Positions 1 through 10,313 of a stretch of 64,000 nt of DNA are shown one piece after another. Numbering within the stretch: the stretch's first letter is position 1; the number at the start of each line of letters is the position of its first letter. Source of the DNA: Anaspis maculata (taxonomy: Eukaryota > Arthropoda > Insecta > Coleoptera > Scraptiidae); contig CASBRS010000007.1 in the NCBI GenBank assembly GCA_949128115.1, positions 1 to 64,000 of the forward strand, read 5' to 3'. Position numbers and translations under genes: made by a program. The notes beneath the pieces were generated by a model. That model did no database searches and was not told the origin of the DNA. It was given only the letters and a program-made list of their open reading frames with translations.

Positions 1-88
1 TCTGTGATATTTTGTGACAATTTCTCATGCTGTGAACCGGTCTGAAGAGAAATAAACAATATTTATTTATTTATTTATTTATTTAGTA
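1..88 (+). repeat. AATAAA tail and (ATTT)n microsatellite
   Basis: An AATAAA hexamer lies at 51-56 and runs into about six ATTT units (60-86). A polyadenylation-like signal followed by a short simple repeat is how many non-LTR retrotransposon 3' ends look, so this may be the last bases of a plus-strand element lying mostly outside the window. It abuts the minus-strand RT remnant at 89. Confidence 0.5.
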
Positions 89-600
89 CCGGTAGAAGGC
101 GGATAGGTCTGTATGATTTAGTGTCTTCTGGTTTTTTCCCCGGTTTGAGTATCATAACAACTTCTGCAAACTTTCCTTTGACTGGGGAAATGACAAGTTC
201 GGATGATGGCGTTAAATATTTCCGTTATTGCCCGGAAGCATCCGTTCGTGGCTTCTTGCAACACTCTGCCAGTTGTAAGATCGAAACCAGGAGCTTTTGT
301 TGATTTGATTTGTTATTTATTGTATTGTTGTTTCTATTTCAGGGACAGTGAATTTCTTGATTGGTAGGTCAATTTGCAGAGATTCTGCAAGGAAATTCTC
401 AATTTCGCCTTCTTCATTGGTCTTATCTGACGGGTTAGGTTCAAATGTGTCAACAAGATGTTCTGCGAAGGCGTATGCTTTGTCTTTGTTGCTTCTTGCC
501 CATTTGTTTTTTTTTATTTTTCACTGGTGGATATGTTTGCTGTGGTCCTTTCATTTTCCTGGTGGCTTTCCATTGTGAATAATCCGTCGCTACCGTTCCG
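89..600 (-). pseudogene. Jockey-clade non-LTR reverse transcriptase fragment
   Basis: Read on the minus strand from about 600 leftwards, this gives the linker and fingers region of a Jockey-type pol protein. The linker signature TDYSQWKATRK is near 570, followed by an Ala/Phe-rich stretch (AYAFAEHLVDTF) and the motif-0 block KAPGFDLTTGRVLQE near 245-290. After a frameshift comes EVVMILKPGKKPEDTKSYRP near 100-160, which leads into RT motif 1. Function in intact elements: target-primed reverse transcription of the element RNA. The remnant has at least one frameshift and stops near 305-325 and is cut off before the catalytic palm, so it is dead. The order of blocks is collinear with the copy at 8110-9358, which supports the call. 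Confidence 0.82.
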
Positions 601-2009
601 TCTAGGTGGCCATCACGTACATGGGCCACCTACTCACTACAAATACTAATTCACACTCGAATAGCAGTGATAGCACTTGGACTTTCAGATATGAATTGGC
701 GTTTTCGTTGCAACATCCAAAGGAGCTGGTTGTGATTTATCCCATCACCTGCCTTGCCCATTGAGATTCAGAGATTCGCGCACACACCGCTTGACCCCGA
801 CAGTTATCCCTCACATCGGCACTTGTGCACCTCTACCAGCACCCGAAGTCGAAAACGGAAGCCTCCCGTTGATAGCGTAGCACTTGTAAACACTTAAGAG
901 GCGCATTGTGTTCGGGATGTATCTGCATTTAAATTGCGGTTACACGACCCGTTGTCGTGACAAATACATCCCGGATTGCATCTTTGGAGTCCGCGCGCTC
1001 CGTCTCAGGGTTAAAGGTTTGGGGCGTGTTTAGCGTAGGTAGGTAGGTAGGTAGGTGCACCAGCGCCGCCACAGCGCGTCGTGGGGCCTCCGATGCCTCC
1101 TAGAGCCTGCTTGCTGCCCACACGCCTCCGGGACCTTTTTGTTTACATAATAACTACATCTATATGCATGTGCCCACCGTGATCTTTCTACGACCATAAT
1201 TTGGTTCCGAATGGATTAGGGACGTATATCTCGGGGCATTATCACACCACTCCGCGGGATAGTGAGGAGAGAACCGAGATTATACAAATTCGAATTTACG
1301 TTTATGTGTGCACCGACTTAGACTAGACTGCACCCGAAAAATTGATCGGCTTATGGGGGGCGGCTTAATGTTCCTGGTGTTGCTGCTGGGTGCTACTAGT
1401 TTTTGGTCCGTCATCACTAATTATCATCTAACTATAATATTGAACCGGTCTATACATCAGACAGATCTGATGTTACTTGTACGTGAAGGCTTTATAGTCC
1501 TACTACTATAAAAGAAAAATATTAACGCCTTGAACGATGCTTGATAAGTACTAAATTAAATATTTACTAATGAAATTCTCTTGCACAGGCGTTTGCCCAC
1601 CTTCAAAAGAGTCAGTATGGTTGAATAGTAAGTATTCAATTATAATTAGCCGAGCGACATCACAAACTTAATGGGGTTTCCTTCTTTGAACTACCTACCC
1701 TTTAATCATTTTTAATGGCACAAATGCCGCAAATAAATGATTCAACATATTATCTGCCCACTAGAAATAACTGGACTTATCCGCTGATCTAATCCATAAT
1801 GTTCAACACTGAAGTAATTCCATTTTTACATTATTATAAATGTTCTGAGTACTTTTAAACTATTATTGAAAACCGGTCAGCTCCTGCGTCAATTTGTTCG
1901 ATACAATTTTTGATTGTATCTCGAAAAAAGTGCAATAAAGCTGTTGATTACGCCCATTCGACCAGCCCATAACCATTTTTCAACAAAAATGCCACACAGA
2001 CATTCAATT
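601..2009. other. No gene seen; small hairpin and TAGG microsatellite
   Basis: No recognisable coding sequence. Two structures stand out. A 61-bp nested hairpin lies at 913-973 (10-bp outer arms CGGGATGTAT/ATACATCCCG and 6-bp inner arms CACGAC/GTCGTG). A (TAGG)5 microsatellite lies at 1036-1056. The plus-strand frame at 1308-1511 has no recognisable domain and is probably chance. Confidence 0.5.
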
Positions 2010-2720
2010 TCATTTTTATGACTGCCGGGTATTGCGCGATAATGCAACTTGAATAAAATGCAATAACCATGCATCGACCCCCTTCGCGTTTTCATGCAGG
2101 GTCGCACAATATACATACATGACGTGAAACATGCACCCTCCCCTTGTGCAGCGCGCACACAGCCTTCTAGATCAATTTGGAGCGATATATAATGGTATTA
2201 AATGAATTATTATGATGTATGTATTTTATTTTGCTCACGCACCGTCGGCCAAGTTTTATAATCGGCGACAGAGGCTGGAATTGCGGTCGCACATGCAATT
2301 ACGAGCCGTAAATCAGCCGGCACAAATGGAGTTATATTAAGACTTTTATTGGTCACCCCGATAAAAAGAAAGTTTTTAGTGTGGTACGTGTCACACACAC
2401 ATACACTCACATATTTAATTAAAACCCCCACCGTCCACCCATATCGGCGGTGGTGGCGGCGGCGGGAGAGAGAGCAGGCCACCATACCGAACCGTGAAAT
2501 TCCCTCTTTTATGATTGTACGACGACGGAAATTAAATTCGGAATTTTTGAAATTTATCGACGGCCGTAAAATAAATCACGGCTCGAAATTATGATTGGGA
2601 CACATAGCCACATATCAAGGTTTTTACGAGCATTGTTTCAACATGATACAATTTGTTATTATTGCGTAAAACGATGCGGCCGCGATGGTCACGGCGCAAA
2701 TTAGTTGGATAAATGGGATG
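2010..2720. promoter_or_regulatory. Candidate cis-regulatory island (unique, homeodomain-site rich)
   Basis: This stretch shares nothing with the repeats elsewhere in the window. It is unusually rich in ATTA/TAAT/TTTAT cores, CGGCC and ATAAATCA-like words, including AATTAAAT, TTTATGAT and AAATAAATCACG near 2500-2600. The GGCGGTGGTGGCGGCGGCGG run near 2444-2464 sits beside it. The texture is like conserved non-coding DNA around insect developmental genes. This is inference from base composition only. Confidence 0.22.
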
Positions 2721-4158
2721 GTCATATTCGAGAAAAAAAGTCTCTCGCATGTGTTTAATCGCATTTTAGGTCATGTGGCTGGTAGCACTTGAATCTTGAT
2801 TGCCCTAAGTCATCCCCCAGTCTCTTTGCAAATCAGTTTCTGGTAACAAACTATATTTTTTTTGCTTTTTTTTGCCATTCTGGTTAGGACCTAATTTCAA
2901 TATGTCACTGACGAGGGCTAACAAGTCCGAAACACGAACATTCGCTAAAATGGAGTATTCTTCCAACGGAATAGTGAAAGCCAATTGACATTTTGCCCAT
3001 TCGGCTTCTGGTTGACGTATCGCTTCGGCGCATCAGCGTAATCAATGTAAGCTAAAGAACTTTTTTTCAAGGTTCAAAACAAGTGCCTGCGGATAAAAAA
3101 GCAAAAAAGCTATATTTCATGAGCCCCTTAATATTGACAGAATTTGATTTTCATGCAAAAAAAGTGAACTCCATTGGTCTAAAGGCAGCCGAAATTATAT
3201 TCTACACTTTCTTGAATGGATCAATGCAGCCAATTTCAAGAACTCTTCCAATTCAAATAAATTCGTCATAACTCGACTTCTGGTGAACGAAATGACGGCA
3301 TCGTAATTTGCTAACTCAGCCCATTAAAAATTGCAACAAAACTCAATTGAGTGCGAATCGTGAAGGTTCAATAATCGTAAATGTTCAATAATCAATAATA
3401 TTTATATCGACCTCCTCATATTTTCCACAGTTTCAAACCAATAATATTTTTACAAGAAGAAATGAGCTCGCAGACTTCGATTATGTCAGAAATGATACCT
3501 CACAGTCCTCACACATGCCCTTCACAGACCAACATTTGTTAGTTTAGAAAGCCCCCTCCATCGCACAACTGACAGCCCTACCTTGCCTTCCGGACAGGCG
3601 CAACATTCTGACAGTGGCGGCATCGTGATCTGCCAATGGGGCCTTGCAATTGAAAAACTCAACGTGAGGTCGCCACTACTGTAGGGGGCGCCTACTTCGA
3701 TGAAGCGGCCGTAACCACGGGAAAAACATGGGAGTTTGAGTAGTTTGACCAGTAACTGACAGTGACTGAGAGACGTCAAGCAAGAAACGGAGGTTATCCA
3801 AATTTCAAATCAAGACATAAAATGACGGACGTCGGTCGCTGAAGCGTCAACGCCGTCAAAATTGTCGAATTTGCCCCCAACGGTCGTGGCGCCCTCGGTG
3901 TGTGAAAGTGGCAGTGCAAGACCCCATTCTATTATTCAGAAGGGAATCAAGCATGATCCGATAGCAGTGTTTAGTGCGTGCAGAAGTAAATACTCATGTC
4001 GCCCTTGTACCCCCTCGGACCTCGGACCAGCAGAGGATAATCGAAAAGAACAAAGGGCCAAATTATCCATTTTAATTTCAAGAGCAATTGTGCCGAAGTT
4101 ATTGTTGGTATCACAAAATGCAGGATTGTTTTGCGTAACGCCATTGCCACTACAAACG
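2721..4158. other. Unassigned sequence
   Basis: No domain is recognisable. 3520-4150 is less AT-rich than its surroundings and has open frames on both strands (3862-4194 plus; 3522-3779 and 3971-4231 minus), but none shows a known motif. It could be a 5' exon or promoter region of an unseen gene or an old transposon. Confidence 0.3.
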
Positions 4159-4273
4159 AGTGATCTAATAAATTTCTCCTCAAGTCGCCTGTGATTCCTA
4201 AAAATCTGGCGGAAAAACGTGGCTCTATCAAGGAGACCGAGGCCTACTTTGAGGAGAAATTTATTTGATCACT
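4159..4273. mobile_element. Hairpin MITE, 115 bp
   Basis: Terminal inverted repeats of about 27 bp enclose a short loop. The left arm begins GAGTGATC and continues AATAAATTTCTCCTCAA. The right arm is its reverse complement ending GATCACTC, with two single-base gaps. There is no coding capacity, so this is a non-autonomous element. I could not define a clean target duplication, so the superfamily is unknown. Confidence 0.7.
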
Positions 4274-5699
4274 CTATATTTCTGCAAGCACATTGGCACA
4301 TTGGTTGAAAAGTAGCCAGGGAATTTGTTCCACTGACACCGGACAAGTGGAAAGGGAATTGTTTACATGTGGATTTTCCGTTGTTTTAGGCAGATGTCAG
4401 GTTTTCCCTTGGCGAGTTTAGTAATTTTATGCATGTCATGTTTATGCATTAAGAGGCATAAGCAACTGACTGTGTAAGAGTAACATGAATTCGAAAATAT
4501 GTTTGTTTTTCGCGTGTTTTGAAATTTCTGCCCCGACTTGTAGGGTTCTATTGTGAACGAAACGCATGTCAGTGGGTAGTGTCTGGTCAGTGAAGAGTTG
4601 TTAGGGGAAATCGATACACCATTATTTTGTTTATTAAGATGTATTTCTACTTTTGTTCAAGGTAACTACTAAAAATACTGGAAACATTGATGAAGTACCA
4701 CAATTTTGAAAATGAAAGCGACGATGTGTGTTATGAAAACCAGAACCGTGAAGAAGGATCTGCCGTGGAAAACACTGTATAGTGGAAAGAAAAGAAGAAC
4801 CGTGTATTTGTGTTATCTAGGAGCCTTTTTAAATATGTGTAAGAAAAACTGAGATGAAATAAAAGAATGTGCAAAATGTTGAATTTGACAAATGCATTTC
4901 GATTGTCCATCTTGACTAAGTACTCATTTGTTTAAAATCTCAATGGAATCTGGTGAGAAATACAAAAGTTCATTATGGCGGCACTGGAAATGTCAAAATG
5001 CTGAATTTAACAGATGCATCTCGATTGTCTTCTTATCTCGCGATTTCAAAAATCTAGACGCCCTCTGGCGGCTAAAATCGCGAAGTGAGTTCGTGAGTTT
5101 TTACGACATCTCAGTTCTGTCGCTTCTGTCAAATAACCAGTGACGATCGCACGAATTGTAAGGATTCTTGTATAGGTGATCGAGTTACTCAAAAAAATGA
5201 ACTTTTTCTGAATAACGATCAATTATTATTATTAAATCAAATACCACAAATAATACAACCGTTATACAACGCACGATGACAGGTGACAGAAAAACTTACA
5301 ATCCTCCATCTTGTTTACAGCGCCCCCATCGGTAGTTAAAGTCGCAAATAGGTTTGAAATCTCAATCAGATCGGTCAAAAAATGGAAAAGTTCAATAGGC
5401 ACTCTGGGGATTTGCTACAGCGCCAAAAGTTACGATTTTTTTGTACACTTGCTGCAGGGAGTTATCTGTTTCCATAACAACAATGCCATTTGAATAATAA
5501 TATCACCTGCAAATGTCAACTTCAACAATTAATAAATCTCAATATTGACAATTTTCCTCACACGTATGTTCGTGACGTGACTGCCACATGAGTCTGTTGA
5601 AACGGGCGGGATGTTCAAAATGTGCAGAGCGCCTATATGACGGTCTCTTGAAACGTCGAAAATTAAAGTTTGACAGACGACAGTTCAGTTTTTTTGACA
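4274..5699. other. Unassigned sequence with degenerate 120-bp repeat units
   Basis: Mostly featureless and AT-rich. 4925-5045 contains a decayed relative of the tandem unit at 5700-6310 (same order: AATCTCAAT, GGTGAGAAATACAAAAG, ATGGCGGC, GATGCATCTCGATTGTC). This shows that the array once extended further left or spread locally. Confidence 0.5.
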
Positions 5700-6310
5700 G
5701 TTTCAAGGTATAGGTTGAAAATTCCAATTGGATCAGTTGAAAAATGCAAAAGTTTAATATGGCGATCTTCTGGGACGTCAAAAATCAAAATCTGACCAAT
5801 GCATCTCGATTGCCTAACCAAAGCAAGTACATAGAGCTTAAAAATCCCAATCTAATCGGTTGAAAAATGCAAAAGTTCAATATGGCGGCTTTTTGAAACG
5901 TCAAAATGTCAAATTTGACAGATGCATCTCGATTGTCTATACCAAAGCAAGTACAGGTTGAAAATTCCAATCTGATCGGTTGAAAAATCCAAAAATTTGA
6001 TTTGGCGGCCATTTGAAACGTCAAAAATCGAAATTTGACAAATGCATCTAGATTGCCTACCCAAAGCAGCTATAAGTTGAAAATCCTAATCCGATCTGTT
6101 GGAAAATGCAAAAGTTCAATATGGCGGCCTTGAAACTATCAAAATGTCAAATTTAACTGTTTGATATTCATCAAATAGGGAGAATCTCATGTCGATACAT
6201 TAAAAAATGCAAAAGTAGATGGCGGCCGTCTTATATGTGTATATGTCAAAAACAAATCAATTAATTTCGGCCTCGGAAACGTCAAAATGTCAAATTCAAC
6301 TGATGGAAAT
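5700..6310 (+). repeat. Tandem array of about 120-bp units, each with an ATGGCGGC block
   Basis: At least four units are recognisable, with period about 119-123 bp judged from the ATGGCG-type block at about 5759, 5882, 6001 and 6121. A decayed unit follows to 6310. Shared parts in order are GTTGAAAATTCCAAT, GATCGGTTGAAAAATGC, AAAAGTTCAATATGGCGGC, GAAACGTCAAAATGTC, AAATTTGACAGATGCATCT and CGATTGTCTA. The block AATATGGCGGC fits the AANATGGCGGC consensus of YY1/Pleiohomeotic. TGTCAAATTTGACA is a perfect palindrome in several units. No protein is expected. Confidence 0.78.
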
Positions 6311-8109
6311 GAGTTTCGGTCACAAGTAGATATATGTGTATTTGAAATTGCACGTCAATTGGATAATAAATACCAACAAAATGGTGCTCCTGTCAGCTGT
6401 CAAAAAATTTCACTCAATTCCGCCCCCCGAAACGTCAAAATTTCAAATCTGACTGTTGAAAATCGATAGTCGGAAGAGACGGACATGTAAAGAAATTCCC
6501 AAGTCGCTTTGCTGGAAATTGAAAACAAAATGGTGAACGCTCATAAAAAACGAATAATCACCTATTCAGCTCCGAATTATTATTAAAAATCCCACGAATT
6601 GTATCGGGTCACCTCTGGATCTGCTTTGCATGACGCGATTGGCGCGAAAGGTCTGGCTTGCACGAGAAAGGTCGATTATAAACGAATCGTGTCTGGGCCA
6701 CTTTTCAAACGAATTTTCAATAGATTTGATTATAGGTGAAGACGAAAGAAAACCGAAGCTTGATTGTAGACGCTTTCCTCTATATTATGGTGAAACTTGT
6801 AATTTTTCCGAATCTTTCATTTCCAACCAAAGATGAAGTTTGCTGCCGATTCATAACCATTCCACTTGGCGGCAACTTCACACCAACGCGGCCAATGCCA
6901 AAGGCCACATTTGACATTTGCATTGTTTACATCGAACCGGCAGGAATGACGCCGTATTTCCATCCAAAATTAGTAAAAATAGGCAATCGAAACGCTGAAA
7001 AGGTTTGCAGACGGAAAGGTGAACCGTTTGTTGTGGTACAGCCAAAAGCCTGCGGCAGATCATCCTGGAATTCCCATCAAACAACTCGCGTCAAAAAAGG
7101 TGTGCACTCGCCAGGGAATTTGCTTCTGAAGAACGAAAGAGGCCACTTTTTGCAAATGTGAACTGCTAAAATCTGGCCCCAGTGTAAATTTATTGTGAGT
7201 ACCTCTTATATCCATTTCGCTTCCTTAGTTTCCCTGTGTTGATCAAATTACTCCTCCACTACCAGAGCCGGCCTGGAAATTTTGATCCATATCTCGTTTA
7301 ATTTCAAGGGGACCTTGTGTTTGAGTTGCCTGGCAAACGGCCAAGGGTCTACTGGACCACTACGGTCACATTTCGTACCCTGAGAAGATCACTGTTATTC
7401 CAAAAACACTGTTCAAATGCCGAGGTGTTGTGTGTGTTGCTTTTCGAAATCGAGAGCGTCAATAATGGACGTTCCTGTCAGATTTGGCCGGGTCGTGCAC
7501 CGATTTCAACATTTCTCGGCAAAATTTCAAGAGTGTCTGCGCACCGGACGACACGCGGCCCCCGAAACCCCCTGGTCGGCATTTCACACCAAATTTCTCG
7601 AAATTCTGCCCGAAAAGCCAAATTTTCGCCGCAAACCTGCCAAGAGGTCTGGAACAAATCATTTGAAATGTCAATTCCCTGGAAAAAAATTGGGATAAAT
7701 TATGGATTTTTGAAAAACCCCTCAAATTCAGCTGAAATTTTGGAAACTTCAAATCGTCAACTTGCAATGCGGTTCGTTCGCGAAAATTTAAAACAAAATA
7801 CCCCGCCAAAATCCGACGTCTGGTTTTCACAAATTTCAACCAGCCGTCGTTTGGTTATCTCAGCGGTTAGTTTAGGGTGACGGTTTTCAACTACCAAGAG
7901 CAACATGGTCCAGGCTGAATACAATCAGAACAAGCTGTGGAAAGTGCACCAGCTGGTCGGTGGTTAACAATGCGCATGTACAAAACAACTTTCGGGATGC
8001 CAACCTAGTTACATTTCTTGTCTAGGATTTTTCGCACTAACTGATGAAATTCTCACAGTTGTTCCTCTATTTGGAAAGAATTGACACACCGACCTCGACA
8101 CCGACACAC
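6311..8109. other. Unassigned sequence with anonymous open frames
   Basis: Two plus-strand frames are fairly long: 6736-7161 (141 codons) and 7317-7880 (187 codons, overlapped by a 126-codon minus-strand frame at 7459-7839). Neither shows a domain, signal peptide or repeat that I recognise. The overlap of long frames on both strands in 7459-7839 argues for chance openness rather than coding. The sequence from 8060 rightwards begins to resemble the decayed C-terminal end of the Jockey copy at 8110-9358. Confidence 0.3.
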
Positions 8110-9358
8110 CCACATGTTCCAAGGTTTTTATGATATTTTTTCCCAGATGTAGTACAAAGCTACAACTTCGTCCATATAGGCTTCAAAATTACTTTGGATC
8201 AAGTAATCTTGCTCTTCAGAGAAAGCTTCGAATTTTTTCCCATCAACCAGTGAAGTTTCGAAAACTTCAGTCCCAGCTGTTTTCTCTTCAAGAAAATATG
8301 ACGTTTCCAGTTGTGACGTCGGTCAAGGTACATTCCCAGGTATTTGGCGCCTTCTGATCGTCAAGTTTCGGTACGGAGTGTGAAGGTTACATGTTGGGAC
8401 TTAGCTTCATTAGCTTCCATTCTCCATCGCTTCAACCATCCTTGAAGACTGTCGAGGGCTTCCTGTGTCTTCTCTGAAACGAGCGCTGGGACTTCACTTG
8501 TTGCAAGAATCGATGTATCGTTGGCAAAGGTGGTGATGGTAGTGTTCGGCGTGGTTGGAATGCCCGCGGTGAAAATGAGATACAGAGCCGGTCCCAAGAC
8601 ACTGCCCTGTAGTACCCCAGCCCTGATTGGGTACAGTCCGGTGACTTCTTCTTGATACTTCACCATGAAGTATCTGTCCGACACAGATAGGATTTTAGCA
8701 CTTGATAGAACGTCGCAGGAAGTCACTTTCTAAAATTGTAGAGCAGTCCTGGGTGCCACACCTTGTCATAGGCTTGTGTTATATTAAGAAAAGCAGCTGA
8801 ACTATACTTCTTTTCCTCGAAAGTTCTATGCAGGATTTGAACTACCCGGTGTACTTGTTCTATAGTAGCATGGTTTTCGCGGAATCCGAACTGATGGTCT
8901 GGTACAATGTTGTGTGCTTCAAGTTGCTGCTTCAGCCTTCCAAATAACAGTTTCTCAAATAATTTGGATAAAATGGGCAGTAGACTTATGGGTCGATACG
9001 ACGTTGTTTCTTCCGCAGGTTTTCCAGGTTTCAAGACCATTATTATTTGGGCCACCCTCCACTGGGATGAATGTTGGCTTGAGGTGCTCTCTTCAGTTTA
9101 GCAGTTGCTTTCCACAGCGAATAGTCCGTGGCCTTCGTTGGGGTAAGGCTTTCTAGATATTCCTGGATCCCTCGGTTTCTTCGTTGTGGAGGAATTCTTT
9201 GATCTCTTGTAGCTTTGTTTAGTATTGCGTTGTCATGTCTATGTCTGGTTATCATCCACCTTTTTCGAAGCTTTCGCTTCTCACCAATTGCATTCTTCAC
9301 TGTCTGGGAGCAATGTTGTTGCTTGACAGACGATTCCAGCTCAGTAGTAGAATTATTC
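8110..9358 (-). pseudogene. Jockey-clade reverse transcriptase, catalytically dead remnant
   Basis: Minus-strand order is the pol linker (ATDYSLWKATAKLKRAP, about 9075-9125), fingers with MVLKPGKPAEETTSYRPISL (about 9000-9050), and QFGFRENHATIEQVHRVV (about 8850-8900). Then come motif A AAFLNITQAYDKVWH (about 8750-8790), AGVLQGSVLGPALYLIF (about 8575-8625), motif C TFANDTSIL (about 8505-8535) and the thumb AKYLGMYLDRRHNWKRH (about 8300-8350). Intact relatives have FLDI in motif A and FADD in motif C. Here the first catalytic Asp of each motif is Asn, besides frameshifts near 8725 and 9050. The upstream part ends abruptly at 9358, exactly where a Tc1 transposase fossil begins. Degenerate thumb sequence can be followed to about 8110. 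Confidence 0.88.
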
Positions 9359-9935
9359 CAGCGTATAAATGAAAAAGTCAACGAAAACTTCACGGTTGGA
9401 GTAGATCCTTTTGGTGGACAGCCCATTACGATTTGGGGAGGCATCGCACAAGGGCGAGGGAGCCAATTGATGTTTTTTCGCGAAAATTCAAACGCGATAC
9501 GTGCGATACGTTACTCTGAAAGGGGGAGCCTGTGATACTGCCTCTAGCGAACGAAATCGGTAAAAAGTTTTTATTCATGGACGATAATGCTCGGCCGCAC
9601 CGAGCCGCGGAGGTAAACGAGCTTTGAGAAGAACAATGTCAGGCGCATAATATGACCGGCCATGTCACCTGATATTAACCCAATTGAGCACGTATGGGAT
9701 TTGCTGCAAACCGTTGTCAGACAGGGAGCCTATAGAGCAAATGTCGTGCAGAAATTGATTGAATTCATACAATACAATACAATAAAATACAATACAATAC
9801 AATACAATACATTCACCCATACAGGAAGAATGGGTGGCTCTTCCACAGCAGTTGATTGATAAATGTCAAAGAATGGAGTAATTCAACAGTGAAAGAGTTT
9901 TTGAAAGCGGTCATCCAAAAATCATAGGCTTCCAA
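9358..9935 (+). pseudogene. Tc1-family transposase C-terminal half, broken
   Basis: Plus-strand translation in shifting frames gives a Tc1 DDE catalytic core. GGQPITIWGGIAQGRG (about 9413-9460) matches the usual GGxxxMVWGGI block. FMDDNARPHRAAEVNEL (about 9573-9625) carries the second Asp, and MSPDINPIEHVWDLLQ (about 9662-9710) carries the catalytic Glu. After an ATACA microsatellite the C-terminal block resumes as EEWVALPQQLIDKCQRM (about 9827-9880), matching the W..LPQ..I..L tail. The N-terminal DNA-binding half is absent and at least two frameshifts are present. Intact proteins cut and paste at TA dinucleotides. Confidence 0.85.
9767..9811 (+). repeat. (ATACA)n microsatellite inside the transposase fossil
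   Basis: Nine or so ATACA-type pentamers, one interrupted by AATAAA. They sit between the EHVWD block and the LPQQLID block of the Tc1 fossil, so the repeat expanded inside a formerly coding region. Confidence 0.85.
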
Positions 9936-9949
9936 AGTTGGTGACTTTT

Positions 9950-10235
9950 TTTGGTGCCCCACGACGAAGTAGTCATATCCAGGAGAACGACAGAACAAAA
10001 TTTCTTTTCTTCAAAGAGTACCCACTGGACTTGTTCCACGGTCTAATGTTTTTCTGGAAGCCGAATTCGTGATTACTCCTAGGTACCAGGTTACCGTCCA
10101 GAATGAGAGGTTGTAATCTTTACAGAAAGACCCATTCAAACATTTTGAGAGGATTGACAGATGAGACTGGTGGGTCTGTATGGCGAGACCTTAGAAGACT
10201 CCTCGAGAGACTCCTGGTTTCAAAATGCTAGATGT
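9950..10235 (-). pseudogene. Short reverse transcriptase fingers fragment
   Basis: On the minus strand, across several frames, the fragment reads ILKPG near 10210, then RPTSL, then PRSNHEFGFQKNIRPWN (about 10030-10085) and FEEKKFCSVVLLDMTT (about 9965-10015). These parallel KPGK, YRPISLL, DHQFGFRENHATIEQ and the EEKKYSSAAFLNIT block of the copy at 8110-9358, in the same order. It is a separate, more decayed RT copy, not a continuation. Its 5' side borders the long palindrome at about 10314. Confidence 0.65.
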
Positions 10236-10313
10236 CTGTTATACTGTGATAAGGTCGTACCCAGGTTCGAGATTAGTTCGACTCATGCGTTTGACCTCAT
10301 TTATAATCTCGTT

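Noticed and set aside
913..973. Nested hairpin as a possible small structured RNA.
   Set aside because: Arms are short (10 and 6 bp) and there is no promoter or conservation evidence; reported only as a structure.
7317..7880. 187-codon plus-strand frame.
   Set aside because: No domain, and a 126-codon frame overlaps on the other strand, so chance is likely.
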